DNA of 11,032 nucleotides from Coriobacteriaceae bacterium (lineage in GTDB: Bacteria > Actinomycetota > Coriobacteriia > Coriobacteriales > Eggerthellaceae), in assembly GCA_015062635.1 (NCBI GenBank), contig SUUF01000053.1, positions 2,269-13,300 on the forward strand. The letters run 5' to 3'. Under the pieces are notes generated by a model. The model had not been told where the DNA came from and did no database searches. It worked only from the letters and a program-made list of their open reading frames with translations. The position numbers and the translations under genes are program-made. Below, in pieces: positions 1-6,807 of the stretch (position 1 is the stretch's first letter; each line of letters begins with the position of its first letter).

Positions 1-29
1 TCGTTATCGCGATGTGCGATGGCTATTGG

Positions 30-1418
30 CTATTCGCCGATTCGCCCCGTCTGACCGGGAGTCACGGGCGGCTGGATGGTGCTCGGGCTGTAAGGCATGC
101 CAGAGGCCGTCACCTGGGCAGACTGGTCGGGAACATAATGGGAGCCGCGCGGCACCGAGAAGTCATCGAAGCCGCCGTCGGACTCGGGGTCGAGCGACTT
201 GCCGCGGCGCCAGACCCACCAACCCTGGATAACGCTGCCGGTGGTGAAGATGAGGCAGAGCACGGCGAGGATGAACATGACAACCGGGATGCTCATCAGC
301 AGGGCGAACACGATGATGAAGATGATGGAGGAGACCCACTTGTTCAGGCGCGGGAATGCAGCGCGTGAAAGCGCGACCGCCGTGTAGACGATGCACAGGA
401 CGGTGATGCACAGGCACAGCGCGAACAGAGCGAACGAGATGGGCCAGCACACCAGCGTGAACAGCAGGCCAATGCCGAGAACCGGCAGCAGGATGAGGCC
501 GAGGATGCCGGTGATGAGGATGGCGACCGGACGATTGCGGACCAGGCGTCCGGTGGAGTCGACGACCTCGGTACGCAGGACGAGTAGCATGAAGATGCCG
601 ATGAGCAGCATGCTGATGAGCGTCTTGACGAGACCCTCGATCCACGACTGGCTGCCGATGCTCGCGAAGCTGTCGCCGACATTCAGCTTGTCGTCATATT
701 GGGCCTGCGTGAAGTTGAAGCTTCCGATCTTGGCGGTCGAGGCGATGGACGGCTCCTGCTCGGCGGTGACGTTCAGCGCGCCCTTGACCACGATGTACGG
801 GTCGATGACGACAGACTGAGCGGTGACGTTCACATTGCCCTCGAAGGTGCCCTTCAGGTAGACCGTGCGGCCAGCCACGTTGGCGTTGGTTACGTCGACC
901 GACAGGTCGAGGTTGTTGCCGGCGGCGAAAAGCTCTTGGCCGGTGGTTCCGGAAACCGTGATGTTGTTACCGGCGATGAACAGGTTGCTTGCAGTCTTCA
1001 TACCGGAAATGTTGATGGTGGTGCCGGAAACGAACGCGTCTGCGCCGACGGTCTGATCGTTCAACGTGACGCCGTTGCCGAATGCGAACAGGTTCGCGAC
1101 CACCTTGTCGCCGGACGAGCTGACGTCGTCATTGGCGATCATGAGGTCGTTGCCGAGGAGGCCCGAGAAAGAGGTCGTCTGCTCGGCGGCGTCTTTGGCG
1201 GCATGCTCGACAGCGTCGTTATCCTTCTCGGAGGCCTTGGAGGAATCGTCCGAGGCCTTGGACGATTCGCTCGCAGCCGACGAGCTGGAGTCGGGAGCGG
1301 CAAAGGCGGCGCCAGTCGAAAGCCCGAGCAGGCCGAACGACAGGCACACCGCAATCGCCGCTGCCAGGAACACCTGCCAGCTGCGCGATCCCGCGACTGT
1401 CTTGGTACTAGATTGCAT
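30..1418 (-). CDS. Secreted bactofilin-like beta-repeat protein with C-terminal multi-pass membrane domain
   Basis: The 462-residue protein starts with a clear signal peptide (hydrophobic stretch, then GAAFA before APDSS, cleavage near residue 40). A Ser/Ala/Lys/Asp-rich linker follows to about residue 80. Residues about 85-235 hold repeated short beta motifs (NLFAFGNGVTL, NLFIAGNNITV, ELFAAGNNLDL, NVAGRTVYL) like those of bactofilin / polymer-forming proteins, so a right-handed beta-helix outside the membrane is likely. Residues about 262-395 are four or five membrane helices. The tail after WWVWRRGKS is polar and Pro-rich; its basic start suggests it is cytoplasmic. The start is the ATG at 1416-1418, because an ATG two codons upstream directly abuts AGGAGG. 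It is the last gene of a probable three-gene minus-strand operon, 61 bp after the dehydrogenase. Function is unknown; an envelope scaffold or surface-sensing role is only a guess. Confidence 0.8.
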   Translation of the reverse strand: MQSSTKTVAGSRSWQVFLAAAIAVCLSFGLLGLSTGAAFAAPDSSSSAASESSKASDDSSKASEKDNDAVEHAAKDAAEQTTSFSGLLGNDLMIANDDVSSSGDKVVANLFAFGNGVTLNDQTVGADAFVSGTTINISGMKTASNLFIAGNNITVSGTTGQELFAAGNNLDLSVDVTNANVAGRTVYLKGTFEGNVNVTAQSVVIDPYIVVKGALNVTAEQEPSIASTAKIGSFNFTQAQYDDKLNVGDSFASIGSQSWIEGLVKTLISMLLIGIFMLLVLRTEVVDSTGRLVRNRPVAILITGILGLILLPVLGIGLLFTLVCWPISFALFALCLCITVLCIVYTAVALSRAAFPRLNKWVSSIIFIIVFALLMSIPVVMFILAVLCLIFTTGSVIQGWWVWRRGKSLDPESDGGFDDFSVPRGSHYVPDQSAQVTASGMPYSPSTIQPPVTPGQTGRIGE

Positions 1419-1424
1419 TGTCAT

Positions 1425-1430
1425 CCTCCT
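1425..1430 (-). promoter_or_regulatory. Ribosome binding site that decides the start of the beta-repeat protein
   Basis: On the minus strand AGGAGG is followed by ATGACAATG. The first ATG touches the Shine-Dalgarno with no spacing. The second lies 6 nt away, a normal distance, so initiation at 1418 is favoured. Confidence 0.7.
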
Positions 1431-1479
1431 TCGTTTTGGTGCATCTTCTGATGAAATGGCGGTTGTTCCGCCGTGAAAC

Positions 1480-2331
1480 CTATGTCCGGGGCGGCCGTGG
1501 ATACGAGGTATCGCACGACGCGTCGTAGTAAGGTTGCGTCTCGGCGAGCATGCGCTCGCATTTCTGCGCGAGCTTCTTCATCGCCTCTTTGCCGACCGGA
1601 AGCCACAGCGGCATCTTGTCGGACATCGTGACGTCGAAGACGAGCTTTGCGACCTTCACCGGATCGCCATGTTGGCGATAGTTATGCGACAGGCAGTAAT
1701 CGAGCGCCGCATGCGCCGCCGAGCCCTCGTATTCGGGCAATGTGCGCGACGCGCGCTTGAGCGAGCTGCCGTCGAAGAAGTTCGTGCGGATCATCCCGGG
1801 GCACACCGCCATGCACTGGATGCCGAATTCGGCGAGCTCGTCGGAAAGCACCTCGGTGAGGCCGACGATCGCGAACTTGGTCGTGTCGTAGAGCGACCCG
1901 CCGGGATCGGTCGCGTACCCGCCCATCGACGCGATGTTCACGATACGCGCGAAATCGCTCGCCCTAAGGTGGGGGAGCGCTGCGCGGGTCACGTTCATCG
2001 GTCCGAAGACGTTTGTCTCGTAGATGGCGCGCGTCTCGGCATCGGTGGTTTCCTCGAGCGCCCCGAAGATGCCGTATCCGGCATTGTTCACGAGGATGTC
2101 CAGACCGCCGAAACGCTCGACCGCGGCATCGACCGCCGCCTGGATCGAATCGAGGTCGGTCACGTCGAGCGAAACCGCCAGCAGATGCTCATCTTCTCCG
2201 AGCGCGTCGACGACCGCCTGCGGCTTGCGTGCCGTCGCGACGACGTTTTGCCCGTTTTGAAGCGCAATGCGGGCGAACTCCAAGCCCATGCCGCGGCTCG
2301 CGCCGGTTATGAGCCATGTCCTGCTTTCCAT
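1480..2331 (-). CDS. Short-chain dehydrogenase/reductase (classical SDR)
   Basis: This 283-residue protein is a classical SDR, an NAD(P)-dependent cytoplasmic oxidoreductase with a Rossmann fold. It shows the cofactor-binding glycine motif TGASRGMG at residues 9-16, LDVTD near 55-59, NNAG at 82-85, Asn107 (TNVFG), catalytic Ser135 (NIASMGG), the Tyr148-x3-Lys152 pair (YDTTK) and the PG motif at 178-179. Arg in TARKP after the second strand would suit NADPH, which is an inference. The C-terminal extension (about 230-283) resembles that of the larger SDRs often annotated as 'oxidoreductase, SDR family'; the substrate cannot be read from sequence. The gene begins 26 bp after the membrane-protein gene upstream, with AAGGGG about 9 nt before its ATG, and ends 61 bp before the beta-repeat gene. 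It is therefore probably co-transcribed with both. Confidence 0.93.
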   Translation of the reverse strand: MESRTWLITGASRGMGLEFARIALQNGQNVVATARKPQAVVDALGEDEHLLAVSLDVTDLDSIQAAVDAAVERFGGLDILVNNAGYGIFGALEETTDAETRAIYETNVFGPMNVTRAALPHLRASDFARIVNIASMGGYATDPGGSLYDTTKFAIVGLTEVLSDELAEFGIQCMAVCPGMIRTNFFDGSSLKRASRTLPEYEGSAAHAALDYCLSHNYRQHGDPVKVAKLVFDVTMSDKMPLWLPVGKEAMKKLAQKCERMLAETQPYYDASCDTSYPRPPRT

Positions 2332-2357
2332 ATCGTCTTGCCCCTTTCAGGTGCCGC

Positions 2358-3185
2358 CTAGTTCGCGACGTTCACGCGAATGCCAACGAACTGGGCGTTT
2401 TCGGGAGCACCCTCGATTTCGTAGACCTGCGAAAGGTCGCATGCCGAAATCGTGTACTCGTATTTCTTCTTACCCTTCTCGAAGGTGCCCGACAGGTTCT
2501 TGTTTCCCATCGTGTCCTCGGCGATGTCGGCGATGTCCGCATCTTCGAACCCCTGCGATTCGATCGCCGCCGCGATGGCTTCCTTCGCATCGGTCGAATC
2601 GAAGTCGGCGTAGCGCAGGCGAAGCTCCGCATCGTTCACGCGGCTCACGATGAAACGCCACGAACCCAGCAGGTAGCGCGCCTGATCGACCGGCCCCATG
2701 TTCTCGAGGCCATCCGCATATGCCGCAGCCGCGACATCCGGGTCGAGGTCTGATGCGATCTTGAACACGTCGAAGCCGTCGACGTTGCGGTCTTCCTCGT
2801 TCGAGTTGTCATATATGTTGTAGCCCGATTCGTGGAAGGCCTTCATCATGTCCTCGTTCGACTTCCCGGCGAATTCGCGCATCACCGGCAAATCGAGGCT
2901 CACATCGCGATCGAGCGCTTCCTCGACCAGCGCCTGCGTGCGCGCCACATCCTGCGAGACCGTTGCGTTGTACGCGAAGATGAGCGCGGCCGAGATGATG
3001 ATGGCGATGGCGAGGATGGGCAAGAGCTTCTTGCGCTCGGAACGCGGGAACTCGATGGTCGAGCCGATCTCGCTCGCATCCAGATAGCGCACCGGGCCTT
3101 CATTGCGCATGGAAATATTCCCGGCTTGCTTGCCGAGAAACGCAGGCGCTTGTGTGTTTTGATCGCGGTTCGCCTGGGTGGGCAT
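2358..3185 (-). CDS. Unrecognised single-pass membrane protein
   Basis: I do not recognise this 275-residue protein. The N-terminal 50 or so residues are polar and probably cytoplasmic, ending in a basic cluster (RSERKK). One hydrophobic segment follows at about 53-72 (LLPILAIAIIISAALIFAY). By the positive-inside rule it is a type II anchor with the remaining 200 residues outside the membrane. The outer part is acidic: a helical middle (EALDRDVSLDLP, DLDPDVAAAAYADG) and a beta-rich C-terminus (YEYTISACDLSQVYEIEG, ending FVGIRVNVAN). A GTG and two ATG codons lie in frame at the start. The third (3183-3185) is chosen because AGGAG sits 5 nt before it and nearly abuts the others. It is the first gene of the minus-strand operon, downstream of a TATAAT promoter. 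The shared operon with a secreted beta-repeat protein suggests an envelope role. Confidence 0.8.
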   Translation of the reverse strand: MPTQANRDQNTQAPAFLGKQAGNISMRNEGPVRYLDASEIGSTIEFPRSERKKLLPILAIAIIISAALIFAYNATVSQDVARTQALVEEALDRDVSLDLPVMREFAGKSNEDMMKAFHESGYNIYDNSNEEDRNVDGFDVFKIASDLDPDVAAAAYADGLENMGPVDQARYLLGSWRFIVSRVNDAELRLRYADFDSTDAKEAIAAAIESQGFEDADIADIAEDTMGNKNLSGTFEKGKKKYEYTISACDLSQVYEIEGAPENAQFVGIRVNVAN

Positions 3186-3190
3186 CATCA

Positions 3191-3195
3191 CTCCT
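3191..3195 (-). promoter_or_regulatory. Ribosome binding site choosing among three adjacent start codons
   Basis: On the minus strand AGGAG is followed by TGATGATG. Spacing is 5 nt to the last ATG (3185), 2 nt to the ATG before it, and overlapping for the upstream GTG. The last ATG is therefore preferred. Confidence 0.6.
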
Positions 3196-3213
3196 GTCGT
3201 TCACATTATGGCG

Positions 3214-3240
3214 ATTATACCGCATGGCTCAGGTAAGCAA
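3214..3240 (-). promoter_or_regulatory. Putative sigma-70-type promoter of the three-gene minus-strand operon
   Basis: A perfect -10 TATAAT (3219 to 3214, minus strand) is preceded after 15 bp by TTGCTT (3240 to 3235), a partial -35 match. Transcription would start near 3207, giving a leader of about 22 nt that just contains the AGGAG site. The -35 is weak and its spacer short; the -10 is convincing. Confidence 0.5.
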
Positions 3241-3247
3241 CCATGTG

Positions 3248-3256
3248 TGCTATCTT
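3248..3256 (+). promoter_or_regulatory. Possible extended -10 promoter of the TerC-family gene
   Basis: TGCTATCTT is an extended -10 pattern (TGn followed by a 4/6 match to TATAAT) without a clear -35. Transcription would start about 19 nt before the ATG at 3282, leaving room for GGAGG at 3269-3273. It lies back to back with the minus-strand promoter at 3214-3240. Confidence 0.35.
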
Positions 3257-3281
3257 GAATCGCTGATTGGAGGAACTACCA

Positions 3282-4184
3282 ATGGACCTATCTATATTCA
3301 CGACGGCTGAAGCATGGATAAGCCTCGGAACGCTCATTTTCCTTGAAATAGTACTTGGCGTTGACAACATCGTGTTCATCGCCATCACCACCGACCGTCT
3401 TCCCGCCGAGCAGCAGAAGCTCGGCCGCAAGCTCGGCCTTGCCGGCGCGATGATCATGCGCTGCCTGTTCCTATGCTTCGCCGCGTGGCTCGTATCGATG
3501 ACCCACCCGCTTTTCACCCTCGACATCGGCGGGTACCAGCTCGATGTGACGGTGCGCGGGCTCGTGCTGTTCTGCGGCGGCCTGTATCTTATATACAAGG
3601 GCATCGCCGAGTTGCGCAGCGTCTACTCGCTTTCGACCGAGAAGGCCGAGGCGGAAACCGGCGAACGCAAGCATTCGCATCTGATATCGCTTCCGGTCGC
3701 CATCGGCACGATCATGGTGATGGACATCGTGTTCTCCATCGATTCCGTCATCACCGCCGTCGGACTCGCAAACCACCTCATCATCATGATCATCGCGGTC
3801 ATAACCGCGGTCATCATCATGATGGTGTTCATCGACGCAATTTCCGACTTCATCAATGAGCATGTCGAGATGAAGATCCTCGCGCTGTTCTTCATCAGCG
3901 CGATCGGCATCCTGCTCGTGCTCGATGGCATCGGCATCAATTCGGGCATCGAGGTGCTCGACATGCACATGGAGAAGCTCATGGTGTACTTCGCGATGGT
4001 GTTCTGCCTGGGCATCGAGCTGTTCCAGATGGCGTACAACACCCGTCACCGCGAGTTCGTGCAGGAGCAGCACGTCGAGCAGCTCAAGCGCGTCGTGATG
4101 GGGTATCCCGCCGACCCGTCGAATGCGGTTGACGACGACCTGTCCGACGACGAGGACGAGAAACGCGGCATCAAGAAACGCTGA
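3282..4184 (+). CDS. TerC family integral membrane protein (probable metal exporter)
   Basis: This 300-residue polytopic membrane protein has the two family hallmarks. LEIVLGVDNIVFIAI at about residues 21-35 and MDIVFSIDSVITAVGLA at about 147-163 are internally related and carry the acidic residues (Glu22, Asp28, Asp148, Asp154) that suggest a metal path. About seven hydrophobic segments are visible, with an acidic/basic cytoplasmic tail (DDDLSDDEDEKRGIKKR). TerC proteins include the Alx / MeeF / MeeY manganese exporters and tellurite-resistance TerC; manganese export is the best inference, but the substrate is not shown here. The start is the ATG at 3282, 8 nt after GGAGG; a TTG five codons upstream lies before the Shine-Dalgarno and is rejected. 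No manganese riboswitch (yybP-ykoY type) fits in the short leader. The gene is a single-gene unit closed by a strong terminator. Confidence 0.93.
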   Translation: MDLSIFTTAEAWISLGTLIFLEIVLGVDNIVFIAITTDRLPAEQQKLGRKLGLAGAMIMRCLFLCFAAWLVSMTHPLFTLDIGGYQLDVTVRGLVLFCGGLYLIYKGIAELRSVYSLSTEKAEAETGERKHSHLISLPVAIGTIMVMDIVFSIDSVITAVGLANHLIIMIIAVITAVIIMMVFIDAISDFINEHVEMKILALFFISAIGILLVLDGIGINSGIEVLDMHMEKLMVYFAMVFCLGIELFQMAYNTRHREFVQEQHVEQLKRVVMGYPADPSNAVDDDLSDDEDEKRGIKKR

Positions 4185-4205
4185 CGAAACGGGCGCATAA
4201 GTAGA

Positions 4206-4237
4206 AAGGGCCGGAAGCTGTCTTCCGGCCCTTCTTT
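4206..4237 (+). terminator. Strong intrinsic terminator after the TerC-family gene, possibly bidirectional
   Basis: A perfect 12-bp stem (AAGGGCCGGAAG with CTTCCGGCCCTT) around a CTGT loop is followed by CTTT. Its opposite strand also ends in a T-rich stretch (CCCTTTCTACTT). It could therefore stop transcripts of the convergent lipid kinase gene as well. Confidence 0.88.
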
Positions 4238-4255
4238 ATGGATAGCCCCCGAGGC

Positions 4256-4288
4256 ACCTGACAAAGGCACCGGAGGGGTTTGTCAGGT
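4256..4288. repeat. Intergenic inverted repeat with perfect 10-bp arms
   Basis: ACCTGACAAA at 4256-4265 is exactly inverted as TTTGTCAGGT at 4279-4288 around a 13-nt GC-rich loop. There is no T-tract on either side, so it does not look like a normal terminator. It may be a dispersed REP-like element or an RNA-processing hairpin in the convergent gap. Confidence 0.6.
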
Positions 4289-4316
4289 CGATAGGAGCCA
4301 ATGTTACGAAGGCTTC

Positions 4317-4384
4317 GAGGGAACGTTGCGCACGTTCGCTCATCGCATATTGCGCGTCATTAACCTGTAGGGGCTTATCAGGTT
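4317..4384. other. Two further weak hairpins between convergent genes
   Basis: GAACGT / ACGTTC at 4321-4337, extended past one mismatch to 4317-4341, and AACCTG / CAGGTT at 4362-4384 can form short stems. Neither has a T-tract. They lie just after the stop of the minus-strand lipid kinase and may stabilise its 3' end. Together with the two hairpins to the left they fill the gap, which otherwise shows nothing. Confidence 0.35.
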
Positions 4385-4394
4385 CGCAGAAACG

Positions 4395-5303
4395 TTACTC
4401 TTCGTAATGCTCGACGCATGCCTCCGACACGACGAATCGCGCGGCCAAGGGAAGGAGCCGCGCCTCGAACGGCGTGGCGGCGTTGCCGGGCTCGCCGTCA
4501 TACTGCAACTGCAGCGGGGGTTCGGCTGAGACCTTCAGGCTCTTGCAGCTGAGGATCTCGACGGTGTCGCCGCGGTCGGGGTAACCGCCATTGCGGTCGA
4601 GGATCGTCGCCATGAAGGTCGGAATCAGGCCGAACGCGTTATCGGTCTTCAAGATGATGAGGTCGAGCATCCCATCGCGCGGCTGGTTGTCGTGCGTCAG
4701 CGCGATGTCGTATTGCATCTTCGAGAAATTCGCCACCATCACCGAGAGGCCATCGGCCTCGCGCGGCTCGCCATCGACCTCGAGCGTGAAATGCGATTTC
4801 TGGGGGTTGGGGTTCAGGAAGGCCGCCTGGAAATAGGCCATCGGGCCCAGCAGCTGCTTGTTCTCTTCGGCGGCCTTCATGATGGTCGCATCATAGCCGC
4901 AGCCGGCCACGAGGAAGAATCCATGCGTTTGCCCGGCGAACGTGATCTCGCCCATGTCGAAATCGAGCGTGCGCATGTCGTCGAGCAGCTTCGCGATGGC
5001 GTGGGGTTCGTCCGGCGAGAACAGGTTCGTCGCCAGGGCGTTCGAGGTGCCCGAGGGGAAGGGGAGCAGCGGAATTCCCGTGTTGCGCAGCTCGTATCCC
5101 ACGCGGGCGATGGTGCCGTCTCCGCCGCTCGCAACGACGACGTCGTATTCCTGCGCGTCGGCGAGTTTGTCGGGGCGGGGATGGTCCTTGTCGAAGCAGC
5201 GCAACGTTATGTCGTTCTGCGGCTTCGAGATGCTCCGCATGAAATCGTAGATCGCGCCGTCGCCATACCCTGAAGATTGGTTGTGTAATATGAGGATTTT
5301 CAC
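4395..5303 (-). CDS. Diacylglycerol/sphingosine kinase family lipid kinase (DAGKc domain)
   Basis: This 302-residue protein has the full catalytic layout of the DgkB/YegS/LCB5 family, ATP-dependent kinases of lipid hydroxyl groups. The first strand is KILILHNQSSGYG, then the ATP-binding GGDGT (60-64), PSGTSNALATNL (83-94), GCGYDA (134-139), DGMLDLII (210-217) and the C-terminal DGE (269-271). GTSNALA replaces the more common GTxNDxA and recalls the sphingosine-kinase branch, so the acceptor lipid is uncertain. The start is the GTG at 5301-5303: it opens directly on the first beta strand, follows AGGGGG by 4 nt, and lies about 25 nt downstream of a promoter whose -10 overlaps the codon before an alternative ATG (5334-5336). 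The open frame continues upstream to 5462 only through the promoter and repeat. It is divergent from rnd. Confidence 0.9.
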   Translation of the reverse strand: MKILILHNQSSGYGDGAIYDFMRSISKPQNDITLRCFDKDHPRPDKLADAQEYDVVVASGGDGTIARVGYELRNTGIPLLPFPSGTSNALATNLFSPDEPHAIAKLLDDMRTLDFDMGEITFAGQTHGFFLVAGCGYDATIMKAAEENKQLLGPMAYFQAAFLNPNPQKSHFTLEVDGEPREADGLSVMVANFSKMQYDIALTHDNQPRDGMLDLIILKTDNAFGLIPTFMATILDRNGGYPDRGDTVEILSCKSLKVSAEPPLQLQYDGEPGNAATPFEARLLPLAARFVVSEACVEHYEE

Positions 5304-5334
5304 ATGGCCCCCTAAAGTTGCTATGATTGTGGCC

Positions 5335-5361
5335 ATTATACGTGCACTCAGCGTGTTGCAA
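5335..5361 (-). promoter_or_regulatory. Putative promoter of the lipid kinase gene
   Basis: On the minus strand TTGCAA (5361 to 5356), a 15-bp spacer and a perfect TATAAT (5340 to 5335) are seen. The start would fall near 5328, which excludes every ATG upstream of it and favours the GTG at 5303. The same TTGC-15-TATAAT arrangement occurs before the operon at 3185. Confidence 0.55.
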
Positions 5362-5373
5362 GGTGTCGACATG

Positions 5374-5487
5374 ATGTCATTGTGATGCGAAGCGACTGAA
5401 GACCGCGCAGTCGGCGGATTCCAGCGAGGAAACCGCGTGGCGAATCCTTCGACTGCGCGCACTTCGCGTGCTACGCGGGCATGACAT
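5374..5487. repeat. REP-like imperfect inverted-repeat element between lipid kinase and rnd
   Basis: The outer ends are ATGTCAT (5374-5380) and ATGACAT (5481-5487). Inner arms 5405-5421 (GCGCAGTCGGCGGATTC) and 5442-5458 match in inverted orientation at 15 of 17 positions. The right half contains CACTTCGCGTG, itself a small hairpin. Its style (a GTCAT edge, AAGGATTCG in the arm) is that of the widespread intergenic elements that also occur near the right end of this window. It carries no gene; both neighbouring coding frames only run into it by chance. Confidence 0.65.
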
Positions 5488-5490
5488 GGG

Positions 5491-5509
5491 GCGGAAGCGC
5501 GCCTTCCGC
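5491..5509. other. Perfect hairpin in the upstream region of rnd
   Basis: GCGGAAG and CTTCCGC pair perfectly around CGCGC, about 49 nt before the rnd start codon. There is no T-tract. It may be the edge of the neighbouring repeat element or a leader hairpin. No convincing promoter for rnd was found in 5488-5557. Confidence 0.45.
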
Positions 5510-5557
5510 ATGACTTCCCTTGCTTTGCGCCAGGAGTGCTGGCAATGGGAATGGCAT

Positions 5558-6721
5558 ATGACCGTATATATAAACAGTCAAGATGAGCTCGACGCGTTCA
5601 TCGAGCGCAGCATGGGCTGCAAGATACTCGCAATCGACACCGAGTTCTTGCGCGAGAAGACCTATCGGCCGCGCCTGTGCCTGCTGCAGATGGCGACCGA
5701 GAACGAGATCGTGCTCGTCGACCCCTTCGAGGTGTACGACCTCTCGGGTATCTCGGAGCTGTTCCTCGACGGAAACATGATGAAGATCGTGCATTCCGGG
5801 CGGCAGGACATCGAGATCTTGTATCACGAGGTGGGCGTGATGCCCTGGCCGCTGTTCGACACGCAAATCGCGGCAGCCGTCTTGGGCTATTCGCAGCAGA
5901 TCGGCTACGGGCCGCTCGTCCATGCGGAATGCGGGGTGACGCTCGACAAGCTCGATTCCTTCAGCGATTGGGCGCACCGTCCCCTTGCCGCAAGCCAGCT
6001 TCGATATGCCGCCGATGACGTGATCTACCTGCCGCAAACCTATCGCAACCTGCGACAGCGCCTGGAAGAGAAGGGCCGCCTGCGGTGGCTCGACGGCGAC
6101 TTCCGCGATTTGGTGAACCCGAAACGGTATGAGCCCAACCCCTACGAGCGCTACAAACGGTTGAAGAAGGGAAGCCAGCTCAACCGGCGCCAGATGAACG
6201 CAGCGCGGGAACTGGCCGCATGGCGCGAGCTGAAGGCCGAATCGCTCGACCTGCCGCGCAAGTGGGTGCTGACCGACGAGCAGATCGTCGAGGCCTGCAA
6301 ACGCGAGACGCGCACGATAGACCAGCTCATGCTCGTGCGCGGCATGCGCGAGAAACTCTCGACCGATGAGGCGCGCACGATCGTCAAGATGATGAACAAG
6401 GCCCTGGACGCGCCGAAAGAGGAGTGGCCGGAGGCGCCGCGCAAGAGCAAGAACGAGCGCAACGTCGATGACATCGTCGACCTGATGACGGCCCTCGTGC
6501 GCTTGCGCGCGAGGGAAAACGACATCGCATTCCAGACGCTCGCGAACCACGATGCCCTCCAGGCCATCGCCCGGGGGCACTACGAGGATGTGGAGCTGCT
6601 CGAGGGATGGCGCTACGACATGATCGGCGGCGAGCTGCTCGAACTGCTGCAGGGGAATATCGCCCTGGTGGTCGATGGCCGGCATATCAAGGCCAAGCGC
6701 ATCGAGGACGACGAGCTCTGA
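5558..6721 (+). CDS. rnd: Ribonuclease D
   Basis: This 387-residue protein is an RNase D, a cytoplasmic DEDDy 3'-5' exoribonuclease that trims tRNA and other stable RNA 3' ends. The exonuclease domain fills about residues 1-170 with motif I AIDTEF (Asp27, Glu29), motif II HSGRQDIE (Asp84) and motif III LRYAADD, giving Tyr150 and Asp154 of the YxxxD signature. An HRDC domain follows at about 208-285. A second HRDC-like helical domain ends with ELLEGWRYDMIGGELLELL near 346-364, as in E. coli RNase D (375 residues). The start is the ATG at 5558, which matches the family N-terminus. The frame is open to a GTG at 5468, but that part is the repeat element. The Shine-Dalgarno is weak (GGGA, 7 nt upstream). 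It is followed after 86 bp by the zinc peptidase gene. Confidence 0.95.
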   Translation: MTVYINSQDELDAFIERSMGCKILAIDTEFLREKTYRPRLCLLQMATENEIVLVDPFEVYDLSGISELFLDGNMMKIVHSGRQDIEILYHEVGVMPWPLFDTQIAAAVLGYSQQIGYGPLVHAECGVTLDKLDSFSDWAHRPLAASQLRYAADDVIYLPQTYRNLRQRLEEKGRLRWLDGDFRDLVNPKRYEPNPYERYKRLKKGSQLNRRQMNAARELAAWRELKAESLDLPRKWVLTDEQIVEACKRETRTIDQLMLVRGMREKLSTDEARTIVKMMNKALDAPKEEWPEAPRKSKNERNVDDIVDLMTALVRLRARENDIAFQTLANHDALQAIARGHYEDVELLEGWRYDMIGGELLELLQGNIALVVDGRHIKAKRIEDDEL

Positions 6722-6776
6722 GTTTGCAATTACTTTGCAGCGGTCCGACACGGCTCGGGCGGCGCCGCGCTTGCCG

Positions 6777-6782
6777 TATACT
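6777..6782 (+). promoter_or_regulatory. Possible -10 box for the zinc peptidase-xseAB unit
   Basis: TATACT is a 5/6 match to TATAAT and would place the transcript start about 20 nt before the ATG, leaving TAAGGAG at 6796-6802 in the leader. No good -35 stands at 16-18 bp; that stretch is very GC-rich and holds the palindrome GCGGCGCCGC (6759-6768). The call is tentative. Confidence 0.3.
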
Positions 6783-6807
6783 TTCCCCAAAAGAGTAAGG
6801 AGCAAGC

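Noticed and set aside
1458..1472. Terminator between the SDR and beta-repeat genes (GGCGG / CCGCC stem)
   Set aside because: The stem is only 5 bp and is followed on the minus strand by ATTTCATC rather than a T-tract; it is too weak to call, and the genes are likely co-transcribed.
1534..2361. 275-codon plus-strand frame opposite the SDR gene
   Set aside because: It is antisense to a classical SDR with all catalytic motifs, and no independent evidence supports it.
3186..3281. Manganese riboswitch (yybP-ykoY) upstream of the TerC-family gene
   Set aside because: The divergent gap is only 96 bp and contains promoters for both strands. The leader is too short to hold the riboswitch, and its conserved loops were not seen.
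5564..5572. TATATATAA as a -10 box for rnd
   Set aside because: It lies inside the coding sequence after the family-supported start codon, and no -35 is present at a proper distance.
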